Below, piece after piece: positions 8,895-17,171 of a DNA stretch of 64,000 nt (position 1 is its first letter; every line of letters starts with the position of its first letter). The stretch is from Streptomyces marispadix (GTDB lineage Bacteria > Actinomycetota > Actinomycetes > Streptomycetales > Streptomycetaceae). The notes under the pieces were generated by a model. It was not told where the DNA came from, searched no databases, and saw only the letters and a program-made list of their open reading frames with translations. The stretch is from positions 5,756,001 through 5,820,000 of the forward strand of contig NZ_JAKWJU010000002.1 of assembly GCF_022524345.1 (NCBI RefSeq), given 5' to 3'. The translations under genes and the position numbers were made by a program.

Positions 8895-9022
8895 GTCATC
8901 TCCTCCAAGCCGAAGAAACGGGGTGGCGGCCCGGTCCGTGCCCGGACCATGAGTTCGAGGTCGGCCTGGAGCTGACGCAGGTCCGCCCGTACGCGTTCGC
9001 CGTTTGAGCGCAGCGTGTCCAC
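8891..9022 (-). CDS. Very small ORF downstream of the sugar-binding lipoprotein
   Basis: This 43-residue ORF starts at GTG 9022, only 22 bases after the stop of the sugar-binding lipoprotein, and ends in an ATGA overlap with the next small ORF. It contains an amphipathic helix-like ERVRADLRQLQADLELMVRA, then a basic/Pro turn and FFGLEEMT. The ribosome binding site is weak. An in-frame start at 9085 would overlap the upstream gene. I cannot name a family. The helical, charged composition and the coupling to both neighbours make it more credible than random ORFs here. Confidence 0.35.
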   Translation of the reverse strand: MDTLRSNGERVRADLRQLQADLELMVRARTGPPPRFFGLEEMT

Positions 9023-9044
9023 GCGGGGCACCGCCACCGGCGGA

Positions 9045-10328
9045 TCAGGGCTTGAGGGCGTCGAGTTCCTTCTGAAGGCTCTCAAGTGCCGCCGCGGAGC
9101 TCTTCTTTCCGGTCAGCGCGGCGTGCACCTCCTGCTGGATGACTTTGGTGGCATCTCCGTAACGCACCACGCGCGGTCTCGGCTCGGCGCCGACGATGGA
9201 CTTCTTCAGCACCGGCAGCCACGGGAAGTCTTCCGCCAGCTTCGGGTCGTCGTACGGTTTCGCGAAGACGGGCGCCTGCGTCGCCTTGGTGAGCCGCAGC
9301 CGCGCGCCCTCCTCGCTGGTCATGTAGCGCATGAAGTCCAGCGCGGTGGCCTTGTTACGGGCGGTGGAGGACAGGGCGAGATTGTGTCCGCCCAGGGAGG
9401 AGGCTCCTGTGCCCTTCTCACCGGGTATCGGAGCGACGCCGAACTTGCCGACGACCTTGTTGCCCTTGGCCTTCGTGTTCGAAAGGCCATACTGGTAGGG
9501 CCAGTTGCGGTAGAAGAGCAACCGCCCCTTCTCGAAGTCCCGTCGGCCGTTCTCCTCCATGAACGTGATGCCGTTCTTGGGTATCGTGCCGTCGCGGAAG
9601 CCCTTGATCAGGTTGTCCAGGCCGCGCTTGGCCTCGGGCGTGTCCAGGTGCGGGTTCCCCTGGGCGTCGGTGACCTGGCCGCCCGCGGAGTTCACCGCCT
9701 CGGAGAAGTTGACGGTCAGCCCCTCGTACTTCTCGAACTGGCCCCCGTAGCAGGACATCTCCTTCTGCTTCGGCAGGATCTTGTCGCAGACCTCACGCAT
9801 CTCGTCCCAGGTCTTGGGCGGCTCGACGTTCGCCTTCTCCAGCAGGTCCTTGCGGTAGTAGAGCATCGCGCCGTCCGAGGCGTACGGCATCGCGAACAGC
9901 TTGTCGCGGTACTTGACCGTGCCGTTGATGGGGCCGAGCGTCTTGTCGAACGGGAAGGAACTCTCGGGTATCTCGTCGATCCAGCGGTTCGCGGCGAACT
10001 CGGCGGTCCACACGACATCGAGCGTGAGCACCGAGTAGGTGTCCGCCTTCAGATGCGCGTTCCGGATCATTTTCGCCCGCTGCTCGTCGGAGTCCTCGGG
10101 CAGTCCGATGAAGGTCACCTTCTCGCCGGGGTGCCTGTCGTTCCAGCGGTCGATCAGCTTCGGGACCACTCCAGAGGTGTTCTTCCCCGAGACGAACGTG
10201 ATGGGCCCGCGCTCCTTCGCGTCGACTGCGCTCTCGTGGCTCGCGGCGCTCGGACCGCAGCCGCCGACGAGCATGAGTGCGGCGGTGACGGCAGTGCACG
10301 GCAGCAGTCGTCCTTCGTTGGCACGCAC
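9045..10328 (-). CDS. Extracellular sugar-binding lipoprotein of an ABC importer (orphan)
   Basis: A 427-residue family 1 (CUT1) solute-binding protein. It starts at GTG 10328, behind AGAGGAG. A basic N-terminus is followed by a lipobox, LMLVGGC, so it should be a membrane-anchored lipoprotein that captures a sugar outside the cell. Typical elements are ITFVSGKNTSGVVPKLIDRW, VVWTAEFAANRWIDEI, YASDGAMLYYRKDLLEKA (conserved hinge region) and FEKGRLLFYRNWPYQY. No permease or ATPase genes adjoin it, so it must borrow transmembrane partners from elsewhere or be a relic. It is divergent from the LacI regulator across a 430-base gap, and control by that regulator is likely. Confidence 0.88.
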   Translation of the reverse strand: MRANEGRLLPCTAVTAALMLVGGCGPSAASHESAVDAKERGPITFVSGKNTSGVVPKLIDRWNDRHPGEKVTFIGLPEDSDEQRAKMIRNAHLKADTYSVLTLDVVWTAEFAANRWIDEIPESSFPFDKTLGPINGTVKYRDKLFAMPYASDGAMLYYRKDLLEKANVEPPKTWDEMREVCDKILPKQKEMSCYGGQFEKYEGLTVNFSEAVNSAGGQVTDAQGNPHLDTPEAKRGLDNLIKGFRDGTIPKNGITFMEENGRRDFEKGRLLFYRNWPYQYGLSNTKAKGNKVVGKFGVAPIPGEKGTGASSLGGHNLALSSTARNKATALDFMRYMTSEEGARLRLTKATQAPVFAKPYDDPKLAEDFPWLPVLKKSIVGAEPRPRVVRYGDATKVIQQEVHAALTGKKSSAAALESLQKELDALKP

Positions 10329-10697
10329 ATGATCTCCTCTTGCATTGCCGTGCCCTGGAGGTGTGCGGCTCGGCTCCCCTTCGCGGACGCCTCAGTGGAG
10401 CACAGGGCCGCTGTCAGAAACCTCGCAGCCGGTGACAGGTGTGTGTCAGCGACATGACGGCGCCACCAGCCCGCGCCGACCGCTGCCGCACCCGGGAAGA
10501 TCGCCTGCCCTGGCAGCGTTCGAGTCCCCCAGCTCCTCGAAGATGGCTGGTATGCGCTGCTTGTACGCCGCTCGGCTCCCGGACTTCTCCGGCGCCGCCC
10601 GGCCCGCATCGACCCCACCTGGACCGCCGGCGCGAGCGCGGACGAACCGCCCGGAGCACGAACGGCGTTGCGGGGGAATTGTCGGCTCAAATTGGCA

Positions 10698-10726
10698 TTG
10701 ACACACATGAGATGTGCGGGTGATCA
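10698..10726 (+). promoter_or_regulatory. Promoter of the LacI gene with overlapping palindromes
   Basis: A perfect -35 box TTGACA lies at 10698-10703. After 17 bases comes a weak -10, TGATCA (10721-10726). Two inverted repeats overlap this promoter: CACAT-GAG-ATGTG at 10704-10716, filling the spacer, and TGATC-ATCGCC-GATCA at 10721-10736, on the -10. Either could be an autoregulatory LacI operator. The rest of the 430-base gap (10329-10697) holds no supported gene. Confidence 0.45.
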
Positions 10727-10758
10727 TCGCCGATCACAATTCCTAGGGGGTCTGCTTC

Positions 10759-11793
10759 ATGCCGTCGTTACGGGTTACACAGGCCGATGTCGCACGCCAC
10801 GCGGGCGTCTCCCGGTCGGCGGCCTCGTTCGTGCTCTCTGGTCGAGAGGGCGTGCGCATACCGGTCGAGACGCGGCAGCGAATCATGGGAGCCGCACAGG
10901 AGTTGGGCTACCGCCCCAACCGCACCGCTCAAAGCCTGCGTACCCGCAAGACACAGACCATCGCTCTGATCTTCGACGACATCGGCGCCACCCACTACGC
11001 GGGGGAGATGATCCAAGGGGCACTTGAGGCCGCGCTCGAGCGGGATCACCTGCTCTACATCGCCGAGACCGGCAGCGATCCCGTGACGGAGGAGAAACTC
11101 GTCCAGGAAATGACCGACCGGCAGGTGGACGGAGTAATCCTCGCTGCGATGTCGACCCGCACGGTTCGTGTTTCCGAACAGATGCGGCGCAATCCGACCG
11201 TGCTGCTCAACTGTCTCGACGAATTCGGTGAGTTCGCCTGCGTCGTCCCGGACGAGGAGACGGCGGGCCGACATGCGGCGCGGCTGCTGTTGGACGCTGG
11301 TCACCGTGAAGGAGTCCACGTCGTCGGAGGTCACCACACCACCGGGGGCACGCCCGAAGGCGTATTCGCCGCGCAAAAGCGCATGAGCGGCATCGAGGCG
11401 GCGATGGAGGCGGCGGGGACCCGGCTTGCTGGAATCATCGAATGCGACTGGTCGGCCCCGGAGCACGGCTACCGGGCGACGCGATCATTGCTGGAGTCTG
11501 CTTTCGTGCCCACGGCCGTCATCTGTTGCAACGACAGGCTCGCCATCGGCGCATGCCAAGCCCTGCGGGAGAGTGAGTTGCGTATCCCCGAGGACATCTC
11601 GCTCGTCTCCTTCGGGGACCCCGGACTGGCCTCCTGGCTGCGGCCCCCCGTGACCTCTGTCGACCTGCCCCACCACGAGCTCGGCCGCACAGCGGTTTCC
11701 TTACTCCTGTCGGACGATGCGACACCGGCGATCCATCGGATACCTATGACACTCAGCCGACGGGGATCGATCACAGCCGCCAGAGATGCGTGA
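10759..11793 (+). CDS. LacI-family transcriptional regulator with two TTA codons
   Basis: A 344-residue repressor-type protein. AGGGGG precedes the ATG. The N-terminal helix-turn-helix and hinge are clear: VTQADVARHAGVSRSAASFVL, then ELGYRPNRTAQSLRTRKT. The rest is a periplasmic-binding-like ligand domain with IALIFDDIGATHYAGEMIQG and the C-terminal ISLVSFGDP. It probably controls the divergent sugar-binding gene and itself. Leucine codons 4 (10768) and 315 (11701) are TTA. In Streptomyces such genes depend on the developmentally regulated bldA tRNA, so expression may be delayed to sporulation or antibiotic phase. GC looks slightly lower than the neighbouring core genes. Confidence 0.92.
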   Translation: MPSLRVTQADVARHAGVSRSAASFVLSGREGVRIPVETRQRIMGAAQELGYRPNRTAQSLRTRKTQTIALIFDDIGATHYAGEMIQGALEAALERDHLLYIAETGSDPVTEEKLVQEMTDRQVDGVILAAMSTRTVRVSEQMRRNPTVLLNCLDEFGEFACVVPDEETAGRHAARLLLDAGHREGVHVVGGHHTTGGTPEGVFAAQKRMSGIEAAMEAAGTRLAGIIECDWSAPEHGYRATRSLLESAFVPTAVICCNDRLAIGACQALRESELRIPEDISLVSFGDPGLASWLRPPVTSVDLPHHELGRTAVSLLLSDDATPAIHRIPMTLSRRGSITAARDA

Positions 11794-11942
11794 CGTGAAC
11801 TGCCCTGCCCCCAAAGGGATATCGCGTGTAGAGGTTGGTTCCGGCTCTCCAGGAGGCAGAGAAATACGCGGGCCTCCAAGCGCCTCCAAGCGCCGCCGTG
11901 CCGAGGCCGCGCACTCCCTGTGGTGCGTCGCTCTGCCCTGAT

Positions 11943-13568
11943 CTAGAGCAGCTCGTACGCCGGTAGCGTCAGGAACTCCTCGTACTTCTCGTCCAGGGCG
12001 ACCCGCAGCAGCAGATCGTGCGCCCGCTGCCACTCGCCCGCCTCGAAGGTCTCGTCGCCCAACTCCTCGCGCAACTGCGCCAGATCCTCCTGTGCGACTC
12101 GCCGCACCAGTTCCGGGGTGACGCGGACCTCGCCCTCGGGGGCGTCGGGCAGCACCACCTGGGCGTCCACCCACTGCCAGATCTGCGAACGGGAGATCTC
12201 CGCCGTCGCCGCGTCCTCCATGAGCCCGAAGATGGCGACGGCTCCCATGCCGCGCAGCCAGGCCTCGATGTAACGGGTGCCCACCTGCACGGCGTTGCGC
12301 AGACCCGCGTAAGTGGGCCGTGCGCCGGTCGAGTCGACGGCGATCAGCTCGGCGGCGGTGACCTCGACGTCCTCGCGCAGCCGCTCCTTCTGGTGGGGGC
12401 GGTCGCCGAGCACCGCGTCGAAGGACTCCTGCGCCACGGGCACCAGGTCGGGGTGTGCGACCCATGAGCCGTCGAAGCCGTCGGCGGCCTCGCGGTCCTT
12501 GTCGGCCCGTACCTTCGCCAGGGCCTGCTCGTTGGCCTCCGGGTCGCGGCGGTTGGGGATGAACGCGGCCATGCCGCCGATCGCGTGGGCGCCGCGCTTG
12601 TGGCAGGTGCGTACGAGGAGTTCGGTGTAGGCGCGCATGAACGGGGCCGTCATCGTCACCGAGTTGCGGTCCGGGAGGACGAACTTCGCGCCCGCGTCGC
12701 GGAAGTTCTTCACGATGGAGAACAGGTAGTCCCAGCGTCCGGCGTTCAACCCCGAGGCGTGGTCGCGCAGTTCGTAGAGGATCTCCTCCATCTCGTACGC
12801 GGCGGTGATCGTCTCGATCAGCACGGTGGCCCGTACGGTGCCCTGCGGGATGCCGCAGTAGTCCTGGGCGAAGACGAAGATCTCGTTCCACAGCCGCGCT
12901 TCGAGATGCGACTCGATCTTGGGCAGATAGAAGTACGGGCCCTTGCCCATGTCGATGAGGCGCCGGGCGTTGTGAAAGAAGTAGAGCCCGAAGTCGACGA
13001 GTGCGCCCGGCACTTGGGCGCCGTCGACGCGCAGATGGCGCTCGTCGAGGTGCCAGCCGCGGGGCCGCATGACGACGGCGGGCATCGTCTCGGCGGGCCC
13101 GAGGTCGTAGGTCTTGCCGGAGTTCTCGTCGGTGAAGCCGATGGTGCGCTCGTAGGCGGAGATCAGATTGAGCTGACCGCCGACGACGTTCTCCCACGTG
13201 GGGGCGGAGGCGTCCTCGAAGTCGGCGAGCCACACCTTGGCGCCGGAGTTGCACGCGTTGACGGTCATCTTGCGGTCGGTGGGGCCGGTGATCTCCACCC
13301 GGCGGTCCTGCAACGCCTCGGGGCAGGGGGCCACTTGCCAGTCGCTCTCGCGTACGTCCGCGGTGTGGGGCAGGAAGTCCAGCGTCGAGGTCCGGGCGAT
13401 CTCCGCGCGCCGCTCGGCGCGCTGGGCCAGCAACTCGTCGCGGCTGGGCGTGAACCGGCGGTGCAGCGCCGCGAGGAAGTCGAGTGCCTCAGCGGTCAGC
13501 ACCTCCTCCTGGCGCTCCACGGGAGTCGCATCGACGATCTCGACGGCGGAGGGCGCTCCTGCGGGCAT
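11943..13568 (-). CDS. aceB: Malate synthase A
   Basis: A 541-residue enzyme of the usual malate synthase A length, with GGAGTGA upstream of ATG 13568. It condenses glyoxylate with acetyl-CoA to malate. Recognisable blocks are KMTVNACNSGAKVWLADFEDASAPTWEN split around residues 99-126, AVVMRPRGWHLDERH (with the catalytic Arg), LPKIESHLEARLWNEIF, TVLIETITAAYEMEEILYEL (metal-binding Glu), GRWDYLFS, and GMAAFIPNR. Family knowledge places the catalytic Asp in the C-terminal half. No isocitrate lyase is nearby. The allantoin genes and a shared operator point to glyoxylate from purine breakdown as its substrate source. Confidence 0.96.
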   Translation of the reverse strand: MPAGAPSAVEIVDATPVERQEEVLTAEALDFLAALHRRFTPSRDELLAQRAERRAEIARTSTLDFLPHTADVRESDWQVAPCPEALQDRRVEITGPTDRKMTVNACNSGAKVWLADFEDASAPTWENVVGGQLNLISAYERTIGFTDENSGKTYDLGPAETMPAVVMRPRGWHLDERHLRVDGAQVPGALVDFGLYFFHNARRLIDMGKGPYFYLPKIESHLEARLWNEIFVFAQDYCGIPQGTVRATVLIETITAAYEMEEILYELRDHASGLNAGRWDYLFSIVKNFRDAGAKFVLPDRNSVTMTAPFMRAYTELLVRTCHKRGAHAIGGMAAFIPNRRDPEANEQALAKVRADKDREAADGFDGSWVAHPDLVPVAQESFDAVLGDRPHQKERLREDVEVTAAELIAVDSTGARPTYAGLRNAVQVGTRYIEAWLRGMGAVAIFGLMEDAATAEISRSQIWQWVDAQVVLPDAPEGEVRVTPELVRRVAQEDLAQLREELGDETFEAGEWQRAHDLLLRVALDEKYEEFLTLPAYELL

Positions 13569-13711
13569 GGTGGGTCACTCCTTAAGGCGGCGGCGTGCGG
13601 TCACGGCCGCCGGATCGCGTGCGTACCGGCACGGGGTGCCGCCTGGCGGGCGGCGCTCGTGGAAGCGGTCCTGACTCCCTCCAGGAGAGCCCAAACGCTT
13701 CTGAACAGTGG

Positions 13712-13741
13712 AGACTAGTTTCCTTATGGTGGAAGAATCAA
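13712..13741 (-). promoter_or_regulatory. aceB promoter with embedded AllR-type operator
   Basis: On the minus strand a -35 TTGATT (13736-13741) and a -10 TAGTCT (13712-13717) are 18 bases apart. The spacer contains TTCC-TTATGGT-GGAA (plus-strand 13720-13734), an inverted repeat. The same 15-base design, TTCC-ATTTCGT-GGAA, occurs at 17338-17352 between allR and allB. A repressor here would block promoter opening. The remainder of the 13742-14003 gap shows no supported gene. Confidence 0.6.
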
Positions 13742-14003
13742 GGGTCTGTTGACATCGAGACATCCCTCACCAGGTCATCGGGCTCAGGGATGGCCCGGAG
13801 TGCCAGCCCCGGCCGCGGCGGGGCGGAACGGCCGAGGGGCGCCGGGCAGAGCCCGTGCCCAACACCCTTGCGGATGCTGGGTTTCGCGAGCGGGGACGGC
13901 GAAACACCCGGGTCCGAAGCGACGGTCTTCCGTATGCGTGCCGGCGGCGTCCCGAGGGCTCTCCTACGGGCTTCGGAGCTCTACGGGCCACCTCGGCGAC
14001 CGC

Positions 14004-14639
14004 TCACGGGCGGGCGCGCCTGAGCCGCTCCAGGTCCTGCGGGGTGTCGATGTCCGAGGGGTCGGCGATGTCCCGGCACTCGACCAGTTCGATCTCGTCC
14101 GGCCGGGCACGCAGATAGGCGCGCGCCCCCTGGTCGCCCTCCGCGCTCTTGGCGATCCCCGGCCAGTGGTCCGCCCCGAAGAGCACCGGATGACCCCGCC
14201 GCCCCTCGTACGACGCCGCGGCCAGCGTCGCGGTGGAACAGCACAGCGAACGCACCCGCGCGACCGCGCCCGACCCCACGCCCGGCTGGTCCACGAGCAG
14301 CACCAGCGCCGCATCCGTGCCCGTGCCGATGAGCGAGTCCAGACCGAGCCGCAGCGAGGAGCCCATTCCCGACTCCCAGTACGGGTTGTCGAGCACCGTG
14401 CAGCCGGAGAGTTCGGCCCGTGCCCGCACCTGCCCGGCCGCGGCGCCCAGCACCACGTGCACCTTGTCGCAGCCGCCCGCGCGCAGCGTCCGCACGGCGT
14501 GCTCGACCAACGGCCGCCCGCGCAGCGGCAGCAGCGCCTTGGGCCGCCCGCCGAGGCGCCGCCCGCCCCCTGCCGCCAGCAGCAGCCCCGCTACCACGGG
14601 GGCGGCCGAGCCCTCCGCCTCGTCCCGCTTGGTCGTCAT
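14004..14639 (-). CDS. MobA-like nucleotidyltransferase (molybdenum cofactor family)
   Basis: A 211-residue protein with a single NTP-transferase domain. The start at 14639 follows GAGGAGAGG. Signature elements are GLLLAAGGGRRLGGRPKALLPL (nucleotide-binding loop with Lys), NPYWESGMGSSLRLGL, VLLVDQPGVG (metal-binding Asp), and GHPVLFGADHWPGI with GDQGARAYL. These match the MocA/YgfJ-type cytidylyltransferases that finish molybdenum cofactor for xanthine dehydrogenase. The place between malate synthase and allantoin genes fits, since purine breakdown needs a molybdenum xanthine dehydrogenase. The dehydrogenase itself is not in this window, so the function is inferred from family and context. 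Confidence 0.82.
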   Translation of the reverse strand: MTTKRDEAEGSAAPVVAGLLLAAGGGRRLGGRPKALLPLRGRPLVEHAVRTLRAGGCDKVHVVLGAAAGQVRARAELSGCTVLDNPYWESGMGSSLRLGLDSLIGTGTDAALVLLVDQPGVGSGAVARVRSLCCSTATLAAASYEGRRGHPVLFGADHWPGIAKSAEGDQGARAYLRARPDEIELVECRDIADPSDIDTPQDLERLRRARP

Positions 14640-14882
14640 AGGACCTCTCCTCGGTCGGCACTCGGGCTCCGGCGAATCCGATCCGGCGCTTTCCCCCTCG
14701 GCCCTCTATTCCGCCCGATTGTGTACGAGCAGTGCAAGGCGTTGCGAACTTGGCGCTGTGCGCCCCGAATTTCGCCCTCCGTGTGGCGCGGTGTGCGGAG
14801 AGTGGCGTTTACTTGGTCGGGCCGGTGGCGTTCGATCCTGTGGGGGATAGACGCACGGCGCCATCTCTGTGGGGGAGAAACT

Positions 14883-15224
14883 GTGGTGCGAAGCGATGCT
14901 GTGGGGCAGCGTGCTATCCGAGTGCCGGACGCCGCGGAGGATGATCCGCGCGTCTGCGGGCTGAGCGCTGCCGTGGCCCGGCTGCGGGCCGAACTGGACG
15001 CCTACCCCGCCCGGTTGCACGACAGGCGCACCGCCGAGGACGAACTGGACGCGCTCGACGTGCAGATCGCCGAAGGCGTCCCGTCGTCCGACGGTCTGCG
15101 CCACTCCCTGCTGCTGATCGTCGCTGCCGTCGGCTCGGTCAGCGCGCTCGCCGACGCCCTCTCAGGTCTGCGCAACGCGGTCGAACTCTTCGGTGAGGCA
15201 CAGGAGTTCCGCCGGGTCAACTAG
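14883..15224 (+). CDS. Small helical protein, DUF5955-like, unknown function
   Basis: A 113-residue protein. GTG 14883 (or 14886) is chosen because GGGGGAGA lies 6-7 bases upstream. It is predicted to be largely helical: LSAAVARLRAELDAYPARL, AEDELDALDVQIAEG, then SLLLIVAAVGSVSALADALSGLRNAVELFG, a hydrophobic segment too polar to be a clear membrane span. It resembles the actinomycete DUF5955 proteins as I remember them; no role is known to me. The 240-base gap upstream (14640-14882) holds only its likely promoter. The surrounding genes are purine and glyoxylate genes, but nothing ties it to them. Confidence 0.6.
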   Translation: MVRSDAVGQRAIRVPDAAEDDPRVCGLSAAVARLRAELDAYPARLHDRRTAEDELDALDVQIAEGVPSSDGLRHSLLLIVAAVGSVSALADALSGLRNAVELFGEAQEFRRVN

Positions 15225-15492
15225 GACCTCGCGTGCCGTCCCTCGCCGTTCCCGGCCAGTCGACTACGTTCCCCGCCGGGAGACCATGCAGCGTTCGTGC
15301 GGGACAGGCTCCAAGGCGGCAGGGACAGACGTAAGGGATTCGTTCGAGTCCTTACACGCCGATGACGCGACAGGCCTGACGGGTAGTACCCGGCGAGCGG
15401 TTGGGCGAGTGTTCCGGACGGGGCAGGCGACGAAGGTCCGCCGCCCCGCGTCGCCCACGATCGTCTCGGTGCCGCCGGAGGGGCTGATGGTG

Positions 15493-16269
15493 ATGGACGA
15501 TTTCAGCGCCGGACACCCGTATCCGCACGGTGCCGGGCCGGACGGGGGCACACCCGCCCGACGAGGCGCCCTGCGGCGCAGGTTGAGCGATGGTGCCGCG
15601 CGCTGTGTGCGGGCGGTGCGAGCCGTGCCGGCGGGTGCGGTCGTCGCCAGCCTGGTCACGGTCTCGGGGATGACCGTGGTTCTGCAACTGGCGGGCGCTT
15701 GGCCGTTCGCCCCTCACGACGTGCCCGACTCGGTTCCCGGCGCCAGGCTGCCCCTGCCGCCGTCGGCCGTCGACGCCGGAGGCTCACCGTCCGGACGCGG
15801 GAGCGGCGAGGGGCGTGACGCGGACCGGCCCGAAGATGTGGGCGGCGGAGGCGGGAAGCAGACGAGTGCTCCCGCCGGGGCGGACGACGGGGACCAGGCG
15901 AAGGCTCCGCCGACTGCCGGGCAGGGCATGACAGGCCGTACAGGTGAGGCGGGCAATGGCGGCACGGGGAACCGAGGGTGCCGGGCCTCATGGCACGTGG
16001 ACGGTCAGTGGGAGGACTTCAACGCCACCGTGACGGTCACCGCCACGGCCGGGGAGCGCCTGCGCGGCTGGGAGGTCACCTGGACATGGGCCGACGGGCA
16101 GCGACTGGTCAAGGGATGGAACGGGGAGTTCCGGACGTCGGGTGCGGAGGTCGGCGTGCGCAACAGCAGCGGCAGCGCGGGGATCTCACCAACCGGCGAG
16201 ACCACGTTCGGTTTCCAGGCCACCGGGAGTGGAAGCCCCGCCCCGCGTCTGACCTGCCACTGCCGTTGA
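15493..16269 (+). CDS. Membrane-anchored CBM2 (cellulose-binding) domain protein without catalytic domain
   Basis: A 258-residue protein starting at ATG 15493 behind GGAGGGG (15478-15484); ATG 15487 is an alternative. An N-terminal basic cytoplasmic part is followed by one hydrophobic segment, AVVASLVTVSGMTVVLQLAG (about residues 55-75). Next is a Gly/Ser/Pro/Asp-rich linker, then a C-terminal carbohydrate-binding module family 2 domain of about 95 residues. That domain begins CRASWHVDGQWEDFNATVTV and ends in LTCHCR, with Trp residues and two bracketing Cys as in CBM2. There is no glycoside hydrolase domain. It is likely a surface-displayed polysaccharide-binding or adhesion protein. Confidence 0.78.
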   Translation: MDDFSAGHPYPHGAGPDGGTPARRGALRRRLSDGAARCVRAVRAVPAGAVVASLVTVSGMTVVLQLAGAWPFAPHDVPDSVPGARLPLPPSAVDAGGSPSGRGSGEGRDADRPEDVGGGGGKQTSAPAGADDGDQAKAPPTAGQGMTGRTGEAGNGGTGNRGCRASWHVDGQWEDFNATVTVTATAGERLRGWEVTWTWADGQRLVKGWNGEFRTSGAEVGVRNSSGSAGISPTGETTFGFQATGSGSPAPRLTCHCR

Positions 16270-16280
16270 GCGCCAACCGT

Positions 16281-16303
16281 CGTGGAGGGGGCGGCGCTCC
16301 ACG
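16281..16303. terminator. Hairpin between convergent CBM2 and allR genes
   Basis: CGTGGAG (16281-16287) and CTCCACG (16297-16303) form a 7-base stem with a 9-base GC-rich loop. It lies directly downstream of the CBM2 stop and of the converging allR gene. No T-run follows, which is usual for streptomycete terminators. Confidence 0.45.
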
Positions 16304-16337
16304 CCCCCCGGTCCCCTGCCGGACGCGGCGGCGGGTC

Positions 16338-17171
16338 TCAGCCGCCCGAAGTGCCGTTGCTCGCCAGGGCCTTGGACAACTGCTCCGCCACCTCGTGCAT
16401 CAGCGGTACGAACTTGTCCGTGGCCGCCTCGGTGACGCGTCCCGCCGGTCCGGAGATCGAAATGGCCGCGGCCGTGGGGGAGTCGGGCACGGGGACGGCG
16501 ATGCAGCGCACCCCGAGCTCCTGCTCGTTGTCGTCCATCGCATAGCCCGCGGTGCGCACGTGCTCCAGCGCGGCGAGGAAGCCCTCCGGCGTGGTGATGG
16601 TCCGCTCGGTCGCCGCGGGCATCCCCGTACGGGCGAGCATCGCGCGCACCTCCTCCGGCGGGTGGCCGGCGAGCAGCGCCTTGCCGACGCCCGTCGAGTG
16701 GGGCAGTACGCGCCGTCCGACTTCGGTGAACATCCGCATCGAGTGCCGGGAGGGCACCTGGGCGACGTAGACCACCTCGTCGCCGTCGAGCAGCGCCATG
16801 TTGGCGGTCTCGCCCGTCTCTTCGACCAGCCGCGACAGATAGGGGCGCGCCCAGGTGCCCAGCAGCCGGGAGGAGGACTCCCCGAGGCGGATGAGCCGGG
16901 GGCCGAGTGCGTAGCGGCGGTTGGGGTGCTGGCGTACATAGCCGCAGGCGACGAGGGTGCGCATCAGCCGGTGGATGGTGGGCAGCGGCAGTCCGCTGCT
17001 GCCGGACAGCTCGCTCAGCCCGACCTCGCCGCCAGCGTCGGCCATCCGCTCCAGCAGGTCGAAGGCGCGCTCAAGGGACTGGACGCCGCCGCTCGACGCG
17101 GCCGTGGAGGCGCGGGCGTCGCTGGAGGCGGGGTCGGCGGTGGCGGAGTCTCGCCGGTCGGACGACGGCAC
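16338..17171 (-). CDS. allR: IclR-family regulator of allantoin/glyoxylate genes (AllR type)
   Basis: A 277-residue protein. GTG 17171 is preferred over the far upstream ATG at 17393 because AAAGGAA precedes it. A short Ala/Ser/Asp-rich tail leads into a winged helix domain: GGVQSLERAFDLLERMADAG, then LSGSSGLPLPTIHRLMRTLVACGYV. The IclR effector domain follows, with LLDGDEVVYVAQVPSRHSMR, HSTGVGKALLAGHPPEEV and CIAVPVPD. Its position beside allantoinase and allantoicase matches AllR, the S. coelicolor repressor of the allantoin pathway and aceB1 reported in the literature. The TTCC-N7-GGAA sites at 17338 and 13720 are its likely operators. Confidence 0.85.
   Translation of the reverse strand: MPSSDRRDSATADPASSDARASTAASSGGVQSLERAFDLLERMADAGGEVGLSELSGSSGLPLPTIHRLMRTLVACGYVRQHPNRRYALGPRLIRLGESSSRLLGTWARPYLSRLVEETGETANMALLDGDEVVYVAQVPSRHSMRMFTEVGRRVLPHSTGVGKALLAGHPPEEVRAMLARTGMPAATERTITTPEGFLAALEHVRTAGYAMDDNEQELGVRCIAVPVPDSPTAAAISISGPAGRVTEAATDKFVPLMHEVAEQLSKALASNGTSGG

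Noticed and set aside
9015..10457. A 480-residue plus-strand frame
   Set aside because: Antisense to the sugar-binding lipoprotein, which has a lipobox, ribosome binding site and family motifs.
11800..11942. CTCCAAGCGC direct repeat between lacI and aceB
   Set aside because: It is a two-copy chance-level repeat in a convergent gap with no palindrome or mobile element features.
12585..13718. Plus-strand frame of 377 residues over malate synthase
   Set aside because: Malate synthase blocks are complete on the other strand; this frame has no recognisable features.
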